Numbered from the stretch's first letter, positions 26,780-35,286 are shown. The stretch is DNA of 40,158 bases from Promethearchaeota archaeon (GCA_011364975.1 RDOE01000024.1:1-40158); one strand, 5' to 3'. Notes: generated by a model from the sequence alone, not told the origin. Made by a program: numbers and translations.

Positions 26780-28201
26780 TTGATGCATGACCCAAAATAT
26801 CTCTCTAAGGAAGAAATAGAAAAAATTTTAACTAGCCCCTTAAGCAATGAGGAGATAACGAAATGTCGCGAAAATCATCTTTTAGTAAATTCTAGACAAG
26901 AGGTAATAACTGGGGGTACCGAACCTGGATCTGTATATTTTAAAACTATTGAAGGACGTCAAATTTTAGATTGCACTTCTCAAGCTTGGGTATTTAATCT
27001 AGGACATAATAATCCAGATATTAATTATGCTATAAGTGTCCAATCTAAAGAAACCACTCATACCTGGTCATATTTTCTAACCCCTGTAAGAGTAAGATTA
27101 GCCAATAAATTAGCGCAGATTGCTCCAGGCCAATTAAAGGGGGGAAAAATTAGTGTAAATAACTCTGGGGGCGGATTGGCACTTGAATGCGCCATTAAAG
27201 TGGCAATGATAAATAATAAAAAGGGCGATCAATTCATCGTGTTTCGCCGTGGATATCATGGATCGAGTTTAGCAATGATGGGGGCTTCACAAAGATTACC
27301 AATGAGATTTTCGGGATTTGGGCTAGAACATTGGATAAAAACCTTTTATCCCTATTGTTATAGATGTCCTTGGAATTATACTGAGGGCTTTGAAGGTAAG
27401 AGGGACAAATCTTGTAATTTAGAGTGTTTAGAAATGGTGCGACAACAAATTGAGATGTATCCCACCTCAACCCCTATTGGATGCATAATAGAACCCATGC
27501 AGGGCCCAGGGGGCCAGATTCCAGCACCAATCGAATTTTTGATAGGACTCAAGAAGATTTGCGAATTAAATAAAATCATCTTGATTTATGATGAGGCGCA
27601 AACCGGTTTTGGTCGTACTGGAAAAATGTTTGCTACAGAATGGTATGCATCGATCTATAATAAAGATATCTCACCTGATATCATGACATTAACAAAAGGT
27701 GCAGCGGCAGGAATTCCCATTGGAATCACAATAGCATCCCCCAAGTTAAGAATGCTCACCGAATTTGAAGATCACTCTACTTTTTCCTCTCCTGGATTAG
27801 CGATGGCTGCTTGTTTAGTAAATATTGAAATTTTGCAGAAAAATAGAATTCCCGATAATGCCGCTAAACAAGGAAACACTATTTCATCATTTATTAAGGA
27901 CCTTTCTGAGGATATTCCTCAGATTGGAGATGTTAGAGGGCCAGGATTATTTATAGGTGTTGAATTTATTAAAGATCGTGAATCTCGAGAACCTTATAAC
28001 GACTTATTAGAGAAATTGATTCATATAGGTTGGAAAAATGGTATTTTTTTTGGTGAACAGATGCAAATTATGTCAACAGCGGGCTATTTCATTCAAAATA
28101 TTTTAAAAATAAAACCACCACTTATAATAAATGATGATGATGCCGTACGAATATGTGAGTTATTCGAACAATCTCTTAAAGAGGCTCTTAAATCTTTATA
28201 A
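26780..28201 (+). CDS. Class III pyridoxal-phosphate aminotransferase
   Basis: This 473-residue protein has the class III fold. NNSGGGLALECAIK is the phosphate-side region, IYDEAQTGFGRTG places the cofactor-ring Asp at D271, and TLTKGAAAGIPIG places the Schiff-base Lys at K306. HSTFSSPGLAMAA follows. A cysteine-containing insert (YCYRCPW, then SCNLEC) is seen in the archaeal and bacterial branch that includes 4-aminobutyrate-type and broad-specificity enzymes. The donor and acceptor are unknown. It starts 95 bases from the divergent Gfo/Idh/MocA gene. A leader-poor start is suggested by the lack of a ribosome binding site ahead of ATG 26783; the adjacent upstream codon also allows a start at 26780. 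Confidence 0.87.
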   Translation: MMHDPKYLSKEEIEKILTSPLSNEEITKCRENHLLVNSRQEVITGGTEPGSVYFKTIEGRQILDCTSQAWVFNLGHNNPDINYAISVQSKETTHTWSYFLTPVRVRLANKLAQIAPGQLKGGKISVNNSGGGLALECAIKVAMINNKKGDQFIVFRRGYHGSSLAMMGASQRLPMRFSGFGLEHWIKTFYPYCYRCPWNYTEGFEGKRDKSCNLECLEMVRQQIEMYPTSTPIGCIIEPMQGPGGQIPAPIEFLIGLKKICELNKIILIYDEAQTGFGRTGKMFATEWYASIYNKDISPDIMTLTKGAAAGIPIGITIASPKLRMLTEFEDHSTFSSPGLAMAACLVNIEILQKNRIPDNAAKQGNTISSFIKDLSEDIPQIGDVRGPGLFIGVEFIKDRESREPYNDLLEKLIHIGWKNGIFFGEQMQIMSTAGYFIQNILKIKPPLIINDDDAVRICELFEQSLKEALKSL

Positions 28202-28299
28202 ATAAGGTTCTATATATTTTCAAGTACTAATTCATTTTCATTCAAATTCTTCTGAAGATTGTTAATAATATTATAAAATGATAAATCATTCTCTTATGT

Positions 28300-28956
28300 A
28301 TGGAGGATATTAGCATTTATTTACAACCAACAGAATTTTTTGATTTTGATAAAAAAGAAGTTAGCGATAAAGCTCATGAGATTACTAAAGGATTAAAATC
28401 TGATAAAGAAAAAGCAGTAAAGTTATTCTATTGGGTTAGAAATGAGATTAAATACAATATGATGACGTATATACCTAAAGTTAAAAAAAATTTTAAAGCA
28501 AGTGAAACCCTACGAAGAGGTGATGGTTTTTGTGTGTCAAAATCTATTTTACTCTCTTCTTTTGCTCGAGCAGTTGGAATCCCCGCAAGAATTCATTTAG
28601 TTGATTTAATTAATCATAAAATTTCTCAAAAAGTAATAGATTTTATGGGTACTAATGTAATGCATTATCATGGCTACAGTGAGTTTTATTTAAACAATAA
28701 ATGGATTAAATTAACACCTTCTTTTGATATTAACACAGCAATTAAAGGTAAATTTTTACCAATGGTCGAATTTGATGGAGAACATGATGCGATATTTCCT
28801 AAATTTGATAACGAGGGAAACGTTTTCGGGGAATACATTATGGATAGGGGAGTTCATGCAGATTTACCCCTTGATGACATCGATAAGGTATTTTCAGAAA
28901 AATATACTAATTATAGATCCATTTTCAATAAAGAATCAAAATGGAAGGTGGCTTAA
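28300..28956 (+). CDS. Transglutaminase-like cysteine protein
   Basis: This 218-residue protein has a transglutaminase-like catalytic triad: C78 in GDGFCVSKS, H124 in HYHGYSEFYL, and D143 in TPSFDIN. The family includes protein cross-linking enzymes, but in prokaryotes it is mostly peptidases or amidases of unknown substrate. There is no signal peptide, so it is cytoplasmic. A TATA-like TTATAAAATGA near 28271-28281 lies about 20 bases before ATG 28300, and there is no Shine-Dalgarno site, so the mRNA is probably leaderless. The gene is 98 bases downstream of the aminotransferase and may have its own promoter. Confidence 0.82.
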   Translation: MEDISIYLQPTEFFDFDKKEVSDKAHEITKGLKSDKEKAVKLFYWVRNEIKYNMMTYIPKVKKNFKASETLRRGDGFCVSKSILLSSFARAVGIPARIHLVDLINHKISQKVIDFMGTNVMHYHGYSEFYLNNKWIKLTPSFDINTAIKGKFLPMVEFDGEHDAIFPKFDNEGNVFGEYIMDRGVHADLPLDDIDKVFSEKYTNYRSIFNKESKWKVA

Positions 28957-29119
28957 AGTAATTTTAATCATACTTTAATTCATAGTTATTGTTTTAAAAC
29001 CGTAATAACTTTATTTATTAATATAAGAATTATAATCAATAAAAATTTAAAATCAAAAACTAACTTATTAGTAATTAATAATAATTTAGATTTAATTTAT
29101 TACGCTGAGTAGGTGAAAA

Positions 29120-30043
29120 ATGCCAATAGGAATATTTTTATATGAAATTGATGAGTCATTTGGCCCTAATGTTTTAGCAGAATATTATTTAGATCAGAAT
29201 CATAAAGTAAAACAAGAAATCTTACGAGATTTTGAAGATAAACATATTCAAAAGGAATTTTCGTATACTCTTTTTCGAAAGAATGATCTTCGCTATTATT
29301 CTACTAAACTTAAATCAGAAGCCATTCAAAAGGAAAATCTTTTCCTTGGATTTGTCTTCAAACAAGGAGAGGATTTAGTCTCCTTAAAAAGTATATTTGA
29401 AACCCTTGGAGTGAAAATTATTAAGGGTTATACTAAAGAAAGAGGGGACATGGAAAAACTTCTAAAGGATGAGTTTAATAGTATTTTCAGTTTAATGGAA
29501 AAATTGAAGGAACCTGCCCTGATTAAAGAAACTATAAATGAAAAAACGAAAATCATGCTTGATAATGGTAAGTTACAAGAAGCTAGGGAATTAATTGATC
29601 TAGGAGAAGATATTCCTTCTAAATTATCTGAAGAAATTAAATTAGCAAATGAGCTACTAAAAGACCGTTTTTATAAAAAAGCTAAAAAAAGTTTTTTAAA
29701 AGCAGCAGATTTAGCAGAACTTATCCAAGAAGAAGACATTGTTTCGTTTTTAAAAAGTAAAGCGGAACAAGTAGGTACATTTCCAGAATTAATTAGAGAA
29801 CAAGAAAATATAATTAAGGGTATTCAAGAAAAAATCGAAGAATTACACAAAAATCAACTTCATCTCTATCATGAAATATTAAGACCGATTGATAGATTAA
29901 TTAATATATCTAATTCATTTGAAGAATTGAAATCCATAGAAATCTTAACAGAACTCTATAATAATATCAAGAGAGCTGATGAAATTGCTAAAGAACTCTT
30001 TAATTTAGATAAAAAGGTAAAAGAAAATTTTGAGAAAATTTAA
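29120..30043 (+). CDS. Longin-like N-terminus with helical-repeat C-terminus
   Basis: This 307-residue protein starts MPIGIFLYEIDESFGPNVLAE. Residues 1-110 alternate strands and helices in a longin- or profilin-like pattern ending near FETLGVKIIKGY. Residues 115-230 look like paired helices (KEPALIKETINEKTKIML, then the LQEARELIDLGEDI and FYKKAKKSFLKAADLAELIQ stretches) resembling TPR or SNAP-like repeats. The last 75 residues are a coiled coil. I recall similar N-termini in Asgard archaeal proteins, but this is family knowledge from memory and not a tested match. A good ribosome binding site (AGTAGGTGAAAA) precedes the ATG at 29120. A role in complex assembly or trafficking-like processes is inference. 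Confidence 0.68.
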   Translation: MPIGIFLYEIDESFGPNVLAEYYLDQNHKVKQEILRDFEDKHIQKEFSYTLFRKNDLRYYSTKLKSEAIQKENLFLGFVFKQGEDLVSLKSIFETLGVKIIKGYTKERGDMEKLLKDEFNSIFSLMEKLKEPALIKETINEKTKIMLDNGKLQEARELIDLGEDIPSKLSEEIKLANELLKDRFYKKAKKSFLKAADLAELIQEEDIVSFLKSKAEQVGTFPELIREQENIIKGIQEKIEELHKNQLHLYHEILRPIDRLINISNSFEELKSIEILTELYNNIKRADEIAKELFNLDKKVKENFEKI

Positions 30044-30163
30044 TTTGTTTTCCTAATCTCTATAATCTTTTAATAATTTGTCATTTTATCAAAAGTTCTC
30101 GAAAATTAATAACAATATAATAAGTAACAAAAGAAGATGGGAGATATACTTAATTTAACGTAT

Positions 30164-31981
30164 TTAAGTATTCTCAGATGGTTCTTCTACTTCAGGAGGG
30201 ACATAATTGCCTATATCCGGGAAAATGATTTTTGCTATGTTCCATCCCTCCTCTGTGGGATAAGTTAATGCATTAGCAATTAACTTCTCACCTGATTGAT
30301 TATCTAATTCAAACTTATGGATTTCAGGGTTATTTTGCAGAATCATCTCAAATTTCGCTCCACTACTTCCAGCAGGAACTAATAAAAGAGCATTATCGAT
30401 TGCTTCTTGGTCAATAGCATCTTTCAATCGTTTTGCAGCATAGTACCCTGCTACTCCCGCACTTCGGTCAAATGTTTTTATAGATGGGATTTCTAAACCC
30501 CATTTCTTTCCTTCATATTCGATTAATGCCGCTAAGGTTTGGCTTTTTTTACCAAGCATAAATTTAAATTCCATTTGAGTATTAAACTTTTTCCCTTTAT
30601 CTTCTCCAATTTTAATGATACATTTTAATGCAGCTCCAGCAACGGAAGCAGGATTCACATCAATGACATATTCTTCTTCTGCTAATATTTCTTCTATGGT
30701 TTTTTGGATTACTTCTCTAGGTTTCGAAAAATCTACTACTTCATCTTCAGGAATAGGAGGTTTTGCAGTAGCTACAATCTCAACACCAATTTTCATTAAT
30801 TCTTCTACACTCATCTCTTCCATTACAACCTTATCTATAAATCTCCTACAGAGTTTAATCGAATTTCTTGGATTCCCTTGTGTTTTTTCATAAATCATCT
30901 CAATTAATTTTTCATTCAGAGGAAATAACGGATAAAGTGGAGGATTTAAATTATTTTCATCCCAAAAAGTTTCCATTGATTTTGAATAGAAAATTTTTAA
31001 ATCATTTAAACTGAATGGCTTTAATTCCTGTTCAGGCTCCATTCTTGAGCGTAATGGTTGGTCAGCTATTTCTAAAATTCGTGGCCAAATTTCTTTTAGG
31101 ACTGCAATTATGATTACTAATCCTTTAACTTCATTATATAACCTTTTTAAAATTTCAAGGAACTTTTGTTCTGCAGCTTCTCCTAGCATACGATAAGGCG
31201 ATTCAAGCTCATCAAAGTATAAGATTAACACTCTATCAAGATTTTCAGTAATAATCTTAATCATTGCGAGACAAACATCATCTTCTTCAACTACAGAATT
31301 TATCCCTAACTCGCTGAGTTCTTCGGGTTCTAAATCTTCACCCAATAACCAACGTTCTGCTAATGCCTTTTTAGGCTTATCAAGCTGATATGTTACAAGT
31401 GCTTTTACGCAATCTGCAAATACTCCCGGAAACTCTCTTATCCCTTTTTGTATCACCTCATCAATTTTTGGCTTCTGGAAAATACCACCTTTCTTTCCTC
31501 CCCATTTTTCGCGTACTAATCTTTCGGAGACTACATCAAGGATTTCTGCTCCCAATTCTTCTATTATACATGTATATACATGAAGTAAAACACGAATACT
31601 TGCTGGAGGACTTGGAACATAGATTATAGACCAATCTACTGGCTCTAATTGCGTTACTTCTACTTCCTCTGCCTCAGCAGTTTCTTCTAACTTCCTTCGA
31701 TTTTCTCGTTCTTTGTCCTTAAAAGAGTGATATGCATGAGTTTTTCCTGTACCTGCGCTTCCAAGAATCGGTATTAAACGGCTACTTCTATCACGATAAG
31801 TTTGCCGGACTAAACGATATACTTCTCTGTCTATATAGCTCCGCGGCCTGCTTATATCAATTTTATCAGGTATATCTCCCCTTGAGACAAAATTTGAAAA
31901 GGGAAGGAGTGGAGCTTCACGTAGAACATCGATATACATTTGCTTTTCATCATCTGAAAGCTCACTATACATTTCATTCAC
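30164..31981 (-). CDS. AAA-family P-loop ATPase with unassigned C-terminal domain
   Basis: This 605-residue protein has Walker A GSAGTGKT (74-81) and Walker B VLILYFDELE (D257, E258), followed by ETQGN-like GNPRNSIKLCRRFID. A winged-helix-like stretch around 370-400 follows. The layout resembles the ORC/Cdc6 or STAND-type AAA ATPases. There is a Lys/Glu-rich insert between Walker A and B (residues 85-110 and 155-185). The last 150 residues (from about 455) contain AALIEYEGKKWGLEIPS and NALLLVPAGSSGAKFEM, reminiscent of a nuclease-like alpha/beta fold, but no catalytic triad is proven. The function is unknown. It is divergent from the hsp20 gene and convergent with the longin-like gene. Confidence 0.72.
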   Translation of the reverse strand: MNEMYSELSDDEKQMYIDVLREAPLLPFSNFVSRGDIPDKIDISRPRSYIDREVYRLVRQTYRDRSSRLIPILGSAGTGKTHAYHSFKDKERENRRKLEETAEAEEVEVTQLEPVDWSIIYVPSPPASIRVLLHVYTCIIEELGAEILDVVSERLVREKWGGKKGGIFQKPKIDEVIQKGIREFPGVFADCVKALVTYQLDKPKKALAERWLLGEDLEPEELSELGINSVVEEDDVCLAMIKIITENLDRVLILYFDELESPYRMLGEAAEQKFLEILKRLYNEVKGLVIIIAVLKEIWPRILEIADQPLRSRMEPEQELKPFSLNDLKIFYSKSMETFWDENNLNPPLYPLFPLNEKLIEMIYEKTQGNPRNSIKLCRRFIDKVVMEEMSVEELMKIGVEIVATAKPPIPEDEVVDFSKPREVIQKTIEEILAEEEYVIDVNPASVAGAALKCIIKIGEDKGKKFNTQMEFKFMLGKKSQTLAALIEYEGKKWGLEIPSIKTFDRSAGVAGYYAAKRLKDAIDQEAIDNALLLVPAGSSGAKFEMILQNNPEIHKFELDNQSGEKLIANALTYPTEEGWNIAKIIFPDIGNYVPPEVEEPSENT

Positions 31982-32074
31982 TACGCTTGATTTTTTTTAA
32001 TTATTAATAATATTAAATTACAAAATTTTTAATTGGAATAAATTTATTAATCTAAACAATTTTTTCTAGAATAT

Positions 32075-32095
32075 AAGCTATTATATTTTTAGCTT
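32075..32095. promoter_or_regulatory. Operator-like inverted repeat in the hsp20 promoter
   Basis: AAGCTA-nine bases-TAGCTT forms a 6-bp inverted repeat centred at 32085, just ahead of two tandem TATA-like copies. It lies in the divergent gap between the AAA ATPase and hsp20 genes, where a repressor could act on either. Confidence 0.35.
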
Positions 32096-32101
32096 TAAGT
32101 A

Positions 32102-32125
32102 TTTATATTTAAATTTATATTTAAA
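32102..32125 (+). promoter_or_regulatory. Tandem duplicated TATA-like box of the hsp20 gene
   Basis: TTTATATTTAAA occurs twice back to back (32102-32113 and 32114-32125). Either copy could serve as the TATA box of hsp20. Start sites would fall near 32134 and 32146, giving a leader of 30-40 bases before the upstream start proposed for hsp20. Confidence 0.45.
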
Positions 32126-32174
32126 AATTTAAGTGAAATTGATATCCACATATTTTTTATCGAGGTGATTCGAT

Positions 32175-32846
32175 ATAACAAAAAAAGACCGCTATGATGA
32201 TGAAGATGATGAGGATGAAGAGGATGAAGACCAAGACCAAGAACCCCTTGACTTCTTCAAAATTTTAGGAGATCCCAGTAAAATGTTTGATAATTTAGAT
32301 TTAAACCAGTTAATCAACTCAAAAGAGTTTAAACGGATGTTTAAAGGGATTTACGACGAGATGATAAAGAATCTACCAAAACATATGCAAGGACTTTCTC
32401 CCGAGGATTTTAAACGTGAATTTTTGAAATATAGTGGAAAAATAGGGTTTAAAGATCCGATTATTTATGGTTTCAAGATAAATATGGGTCCTGAAGGAAA
32501 ACCTGTAATCGACTCCTTTGGTAATGTTAAAAAAGAACCTTATTCTGGGAAACCCGAAGTCAAAAAAACAAGAGAACCATTAATAGAAGTATATGAAGAA
32601 GGGGAACAAATTATTGTAATTGCAGAAATGCCAGGCATAATTAAAGAAGATATCGAGTTAAAAGCAACTAACCGCTCCTTAACCATTTCAACAAAACAGG
32701 GTGTAGCTGGACGGAATTATTTTAAGGAAATAACATTACCGGCTAATGTTAATTCTGACGTCGCAAAAGCACGTTTAACAAATGGAATATTAGAAATTAA
32801 GTTGAAGAAATTAGATGAAAAAGAGACTGACATTAAAGTAGATTAA
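32175..32846 (+). CDS. hsp20: Hsp20-family small heat shock protein
   Basis: The last 100 residues form an alpha-crystallin domain (EVYEEGEQIIVIAEMPGI, ending GILEIKLKKL), as in small heat shock proteins that hold unfolded proteins in solution. The first ATG in frame is 32283, giving 187 residues. The frame stays open upstream with coherent coding, an acidic run (YDDEDDEDEEDEDQDQ) followed by EPLDFFKILGDPSK, back to TGA at 32166-32168. GAGGTGAT (32161-32168) is a near-perfect ribosome binding site, but the first codon at the right distance is ATA (32175). The gene may start at ATA. Alternatively it starts at GTG 32165 if one A of the run at 32180-32186 is extra, or at ATG 32283. I give the longest version, about 223 residues, as most likely. 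Confidence 0.82.
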   Translation: MTKKDRYDDEDDEDEEDEDQDQEPLDFFKILGDPSKMFDNLDLNQLINSKEFKRMFKGIYDEMIKNLPKHMQGLSPEDFKREFLKYSGKIGFKDPIIYGFKINMGPEGKPVIDSFGNVKKEPYSGKPEVKKTREPLIEVYEEGEQIIVIAEMPGIIKEDIELKATNRSLTISTKQGVAGRNYFKEITLPANVNSDVAKARLTNGILEIKLKKLDEKETDIKVD

Positions 32847-32890
32847 AATTGTATTTTAATATTTCTGGTTTATGCTAAATCATATTACTT

Positions 32891-32926
32891 CGTGAAACGC
32901 CAATTTCACGTATTTATAAATATATT
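32891..32926 (+). promoter_or_regulatory. Inverted repeat abutting the TATA box of the nitroreductase gene
   Basis: CGTGAAA-CGCCAA-TTTCACG (32891-32910) is a 7-bp inverted repeat directly followed by TATTTATAAATATATT, a TATA-like box about 45 bases before ATG 32971. The position fits an operator for an activator or repressor of the nitroreductase gene. It also lies 45 bases after the hsp20 stop, but has no T-tract, so it is a poor terminator. Confidence 0.45.
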
Positions 32927-32970
32927 CACATAATATCAATGTAGTAACTAAATCCTAAGCAGTTAAAATT

Positions 32971-33774
32971 ATGATGAATCTTATCCCAAACTTAGTCAAA
33001 GCCGTAGACACAAGAAGATCCTATCGAAATTTTCTACCTGAAGAGCTAAATTCAGAGGATTATAAACATGTATTAAATTATATAAGAGATTTAAAGATCC
33101 CATTTGACCATAATGTTGATATATCCTTATATCTTGCCCCTAAAGAAGAGTCCATAGTTTACTTCAAAGGACCTCGTCATTTTACTGCCCTCTCTGCTCC
33201 ACTATCAATACTAGAACAAGCTAAATTAGGTTTTATAGGAGAATTGGTTGTTTTATTTTGTGAGAGTATTAACTTAAAAACTTGTTGGATGGGCCATTAT
33301 AATAAAGAGGTTGTAAATCGAATCGTTGGAAATGATATCGGTAAAAATAACTCAAAATTACTTTACTGTATTATTCCAATTGGATACCCTAATAAAAGTA
33401 ATAGCCTCATTGATAGTCTCTCTAAAAAGATTTTAAGTAAAAAAAGGAAAACTGTTGAAAGTTTTCTACATACGGATTCTCTTACTGAATTTCCTGAAAA
33501 TATTCACAATGCGTTAGAATTAGCTTGTAAAGCCCCTTCAGCTATGAATTCTCAGAAGTGGTATTATTTAATTCAAAAGAAAGAGGATAAAATTTCGATA
33601 GAACTTAGTAAGCCTCCCGGGTATCAACATATCAAATGGAAATATTATGATATTGATGTTGGCACCGCTGCTGCTCATATTTGGCTGGGGTTGATTGCTG
33701 AATCTTATCATCCAATAGTAAAGCTAGAAAATATAAACACTAATGTTGTTTGGACTTTTTTATTATCTATTTAG
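32971..33774 (+). CDS. Nitroreductase-family protein (TM1586-like)
   Basis: This 267-residue protein starts with an FMN-binding nitroreductase signature, DTRRSYRNF (RRSxR). The middle carries CWMGHYNKEVV and YCIIPIGYP. ACKAPSAMNSQKWYYLI is the second FMN-contact region, and WLGLIAESY follows. The presence of two nitroreductase-like halves is typical of the TM1586 (TM nitroreductase) group. The enzymes use FMN and NAD(P)H, but a physiological substrate is rarely known. ATG 32971 and 32974 are adjacent possible starts. The inverted repeat and TATA box upstream suggest its own regulated promoter. Confidence 0.78.
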   Translation: MMNLIPNLVKAVDTRRSYRNFLPEELNSEDYKHVLNYIRDLKIPFDHNVDISLYLAPKEESIVYFKGPRHFTALSAPLSILEQAKLGFIGELVVLFCESINLKTCWMGHYNKEVVNRIVGNDIGKNNSKLLYCIIPIGYPNKSNSLIDSLSKKILSKKRKTVESFLHTDSLTEFPENIHNALELACKAPSAMNSQKWYYLIQKKEDKISIELSKPPGYQHIKWKYYDIDVGTAAAHIWLGLIAESYHPIVKLENINTNVVWTFLLSI

Positions 33775-33817
33775 TTTTACCAATAACTAGTTCTCTTTCT
33801 TAATTACTTGATCTAGT

Positions 33818-34774
33818 TTAAGAGATTTTATATTTAGGAAGTGTAATTTCCATATCCTTTAAGAATTTAGAACTTATAGCACCATCTCTTTCAAATGCGT
33901 GATCATATCTAAACCCTGCTCTTGGCTTATGCCCTCCTCCTCCAAAATTTCGAGCAAATTCCCTACAATTAACTTTTTCACTATGAATAATAATTTCATT
34001 ATATCTTTTATCAATACCTATCACAGCGCTAAGGTTGGGATATTTTTCTGAGAGAATATCTGTAATTTTTCCACCACCGATGTTTGCATAAGAAATAGCA
34101 ACCATTCCAAAATCTTTAATATCTATAAGCGTGGTGACTTTTAAAGCACTTGCAGTTTCATTTTGGTACCATTGTTTCAGAGTTTCATATTGCGAGTTAA
34201 ACCAGACATTTTCAAAATCTCCTTTAGCTAGCAGTTCCACTATTTTTAATTTATTCTGATAAAAATTTTCTCCCCGGTTATATTCAATGATTAGTTGAAA
34301 TTCTGATGCTTGCTTGAATTTGTGAGTCTTAAAATCTGTATCTCTAGCATATTGCGCAATTTTTTGAGCTATTGGATCCTCTGGTAAATAATAATCCTTT
34401 ATGATTTCTGCAGCACATCGCATTGGATCGTTTTCATAATGATTGAGTAAGTTCTTCAATGTGATTTGTATTTCTTCATCAACAATGTGATGATCGAACC
34501 ATTTGATGGTATAGAAATTTGGATCAATATTTTCGAAAATTGAAAATAATTTTTTAAATTCTAGATTAAATCCAATATCCGAAATTAGTAATTCTATGGG
34601 CTCTTGGTTTGCGGTAATTATATTCTTGACTTTTTCAACAAAATCAATATAATGGGAATAAAAACATTTTATTTTTAGATTTTTATATTGAGGATTTAAT
34701 CGAAAGTATCGTTTTATAATTGCTTGAGAACCCAATCCGTCCAGATCATGTTCATGGGTAATTGAAATTATCAT
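33818..34774 (-). CDS. DHH/DHHA1-family phosphoesterase
   Basis: This 318-residue protein has the DHH-family motifs. HEHDLDGLG (7-15) supplies the first metal ligands, LISDIGF the second, and KWFDHHIVD the DHH motif. The C-terminal DHHA1 motif is GGGGHKPRAG. Such enzymes are manganese-dependent phosphoesterases that cleave short RNAs, pAp or cyclic dinucleotides. The specific substrate is unclear. It is transcribed on the minus strand toward the nitroreductase gene, 44 bases away. Its start at ATG 34774 precedes the marker 9-like gene end by 60 bases, so the two could share a transcript. Confidence 0.87.
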   Translation of the reverse strand: MIISITHEHDLDGLGSQAIIKRYFRLNPQYKNLKIKCFYSHYIDFVEKVKNIITANQEPIELLISDIGFNLEFKKLFSIFENIDPNFYTIKWFDHHIVDEEIQITLKNLLNHYENDPMRCAAEIIKDYYLPEDPIAQKIAQYARDTDFKTHKFKQASEFQLIIEYNRGENFYQNKLKIVELLAKGDFENVWFNSQYETLKQWYQNETASALKVTTLIDIKDFGMVAISYANIGGGKITDILSEKYPNLSAVIGIDKRYNEIIIHSEKVNCREFARNFGGGGHKPRAGFRYDHAFERDGAISSKFLKDMEITLPKYKIS

Positions 34775-34833
34775 TTTATATAATCACAAAATTACTTTGA
34801 TTTCTGTGCAAAAATCCTTTTATAATATGCCTA

Positions 34834-35286
34834 TCAGAGTATTTCTAATAACTCTTTAACCTTTTTACTTACTTTATGGTCATTTACTAGTTCTAAAATC
34901 CTTTTTGCTAGTTCTTTTTTTTTCCTATAATAGATCTCCATAATTTCTTCTTTTGTTTTATTAGGATATCTTAACTTCAGAGCAGGATCTCGTCGTTCAC
35001 AACCACCTCTTCGCATACAACAATATGAAATGGATCCAAAACATACTAAATTAGAGTCCCAGTTGTTTTCTTTTGAAAAATCTTCCTTAACTTTAATAAA
35101 TGTTTCAGCATTTAAGCCCAACTCCCTTAATATCTCATCCCTTTTACACTTAAATGCGAAAGTTAGCGAATAACCAGGTTTGCAACAGAAAGTTAGTCCT
35201 CGATAATCAGCATCCATGCAAATATGAATTGGGGCATTATTCCATCCGGGAACATCTCTAAGTTTATCCTGATCTAAGTTAACCAT
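34834..35286 (-). CDS. Cysteine-rich protein resembling methanogenesis marker 9
   Basis: This 150-residue protein has two similar Cys-rich units. The first is PIHICMDADYRGLTFCCKPG with a later Cys (FKCKRDEIL). The second is CFGSISYCCMRRGGCERRD. Each unit carries a paired CC flanked by single Cys residues and is followed by a helix (ILRELGLNAETFIKVKEDF and EIYYRKKKELAKRILE). From memory this pattern matches methanogenesis marker 9, whose function is unknown. The Cys set suggests an Fe-S or zinc site. It lies just downstream of the tRNA-His gene on the same strand and begins 121 bases from it. Confidence 0.6.
   Translation of the reverse strand: MVNLDQDKLRDVPGWNNAPIHICMDADYRGLTFCCKPGYSLTFAFKCKRDEILRELGLNAETFIKVKEDFSKENNWDSNLVCFGSISYCCMRRGGCERRDPALKLRYPNKTKEEIMEIYYRKKKELAKRILELVNDHKVSKKVKELLEIL

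Noticed and set aside
28724..28978. Alternative plus-strand frame overlapping the transglutaminase-like gene
   Set aside because: It is a shifted frame inside a gene with an intact catalytic triad.
31732..32007. Plus-strand frame opposite the start of the AAA ATPase
   Set aside because: It is antisense to the Walker A region and shows no coding features.
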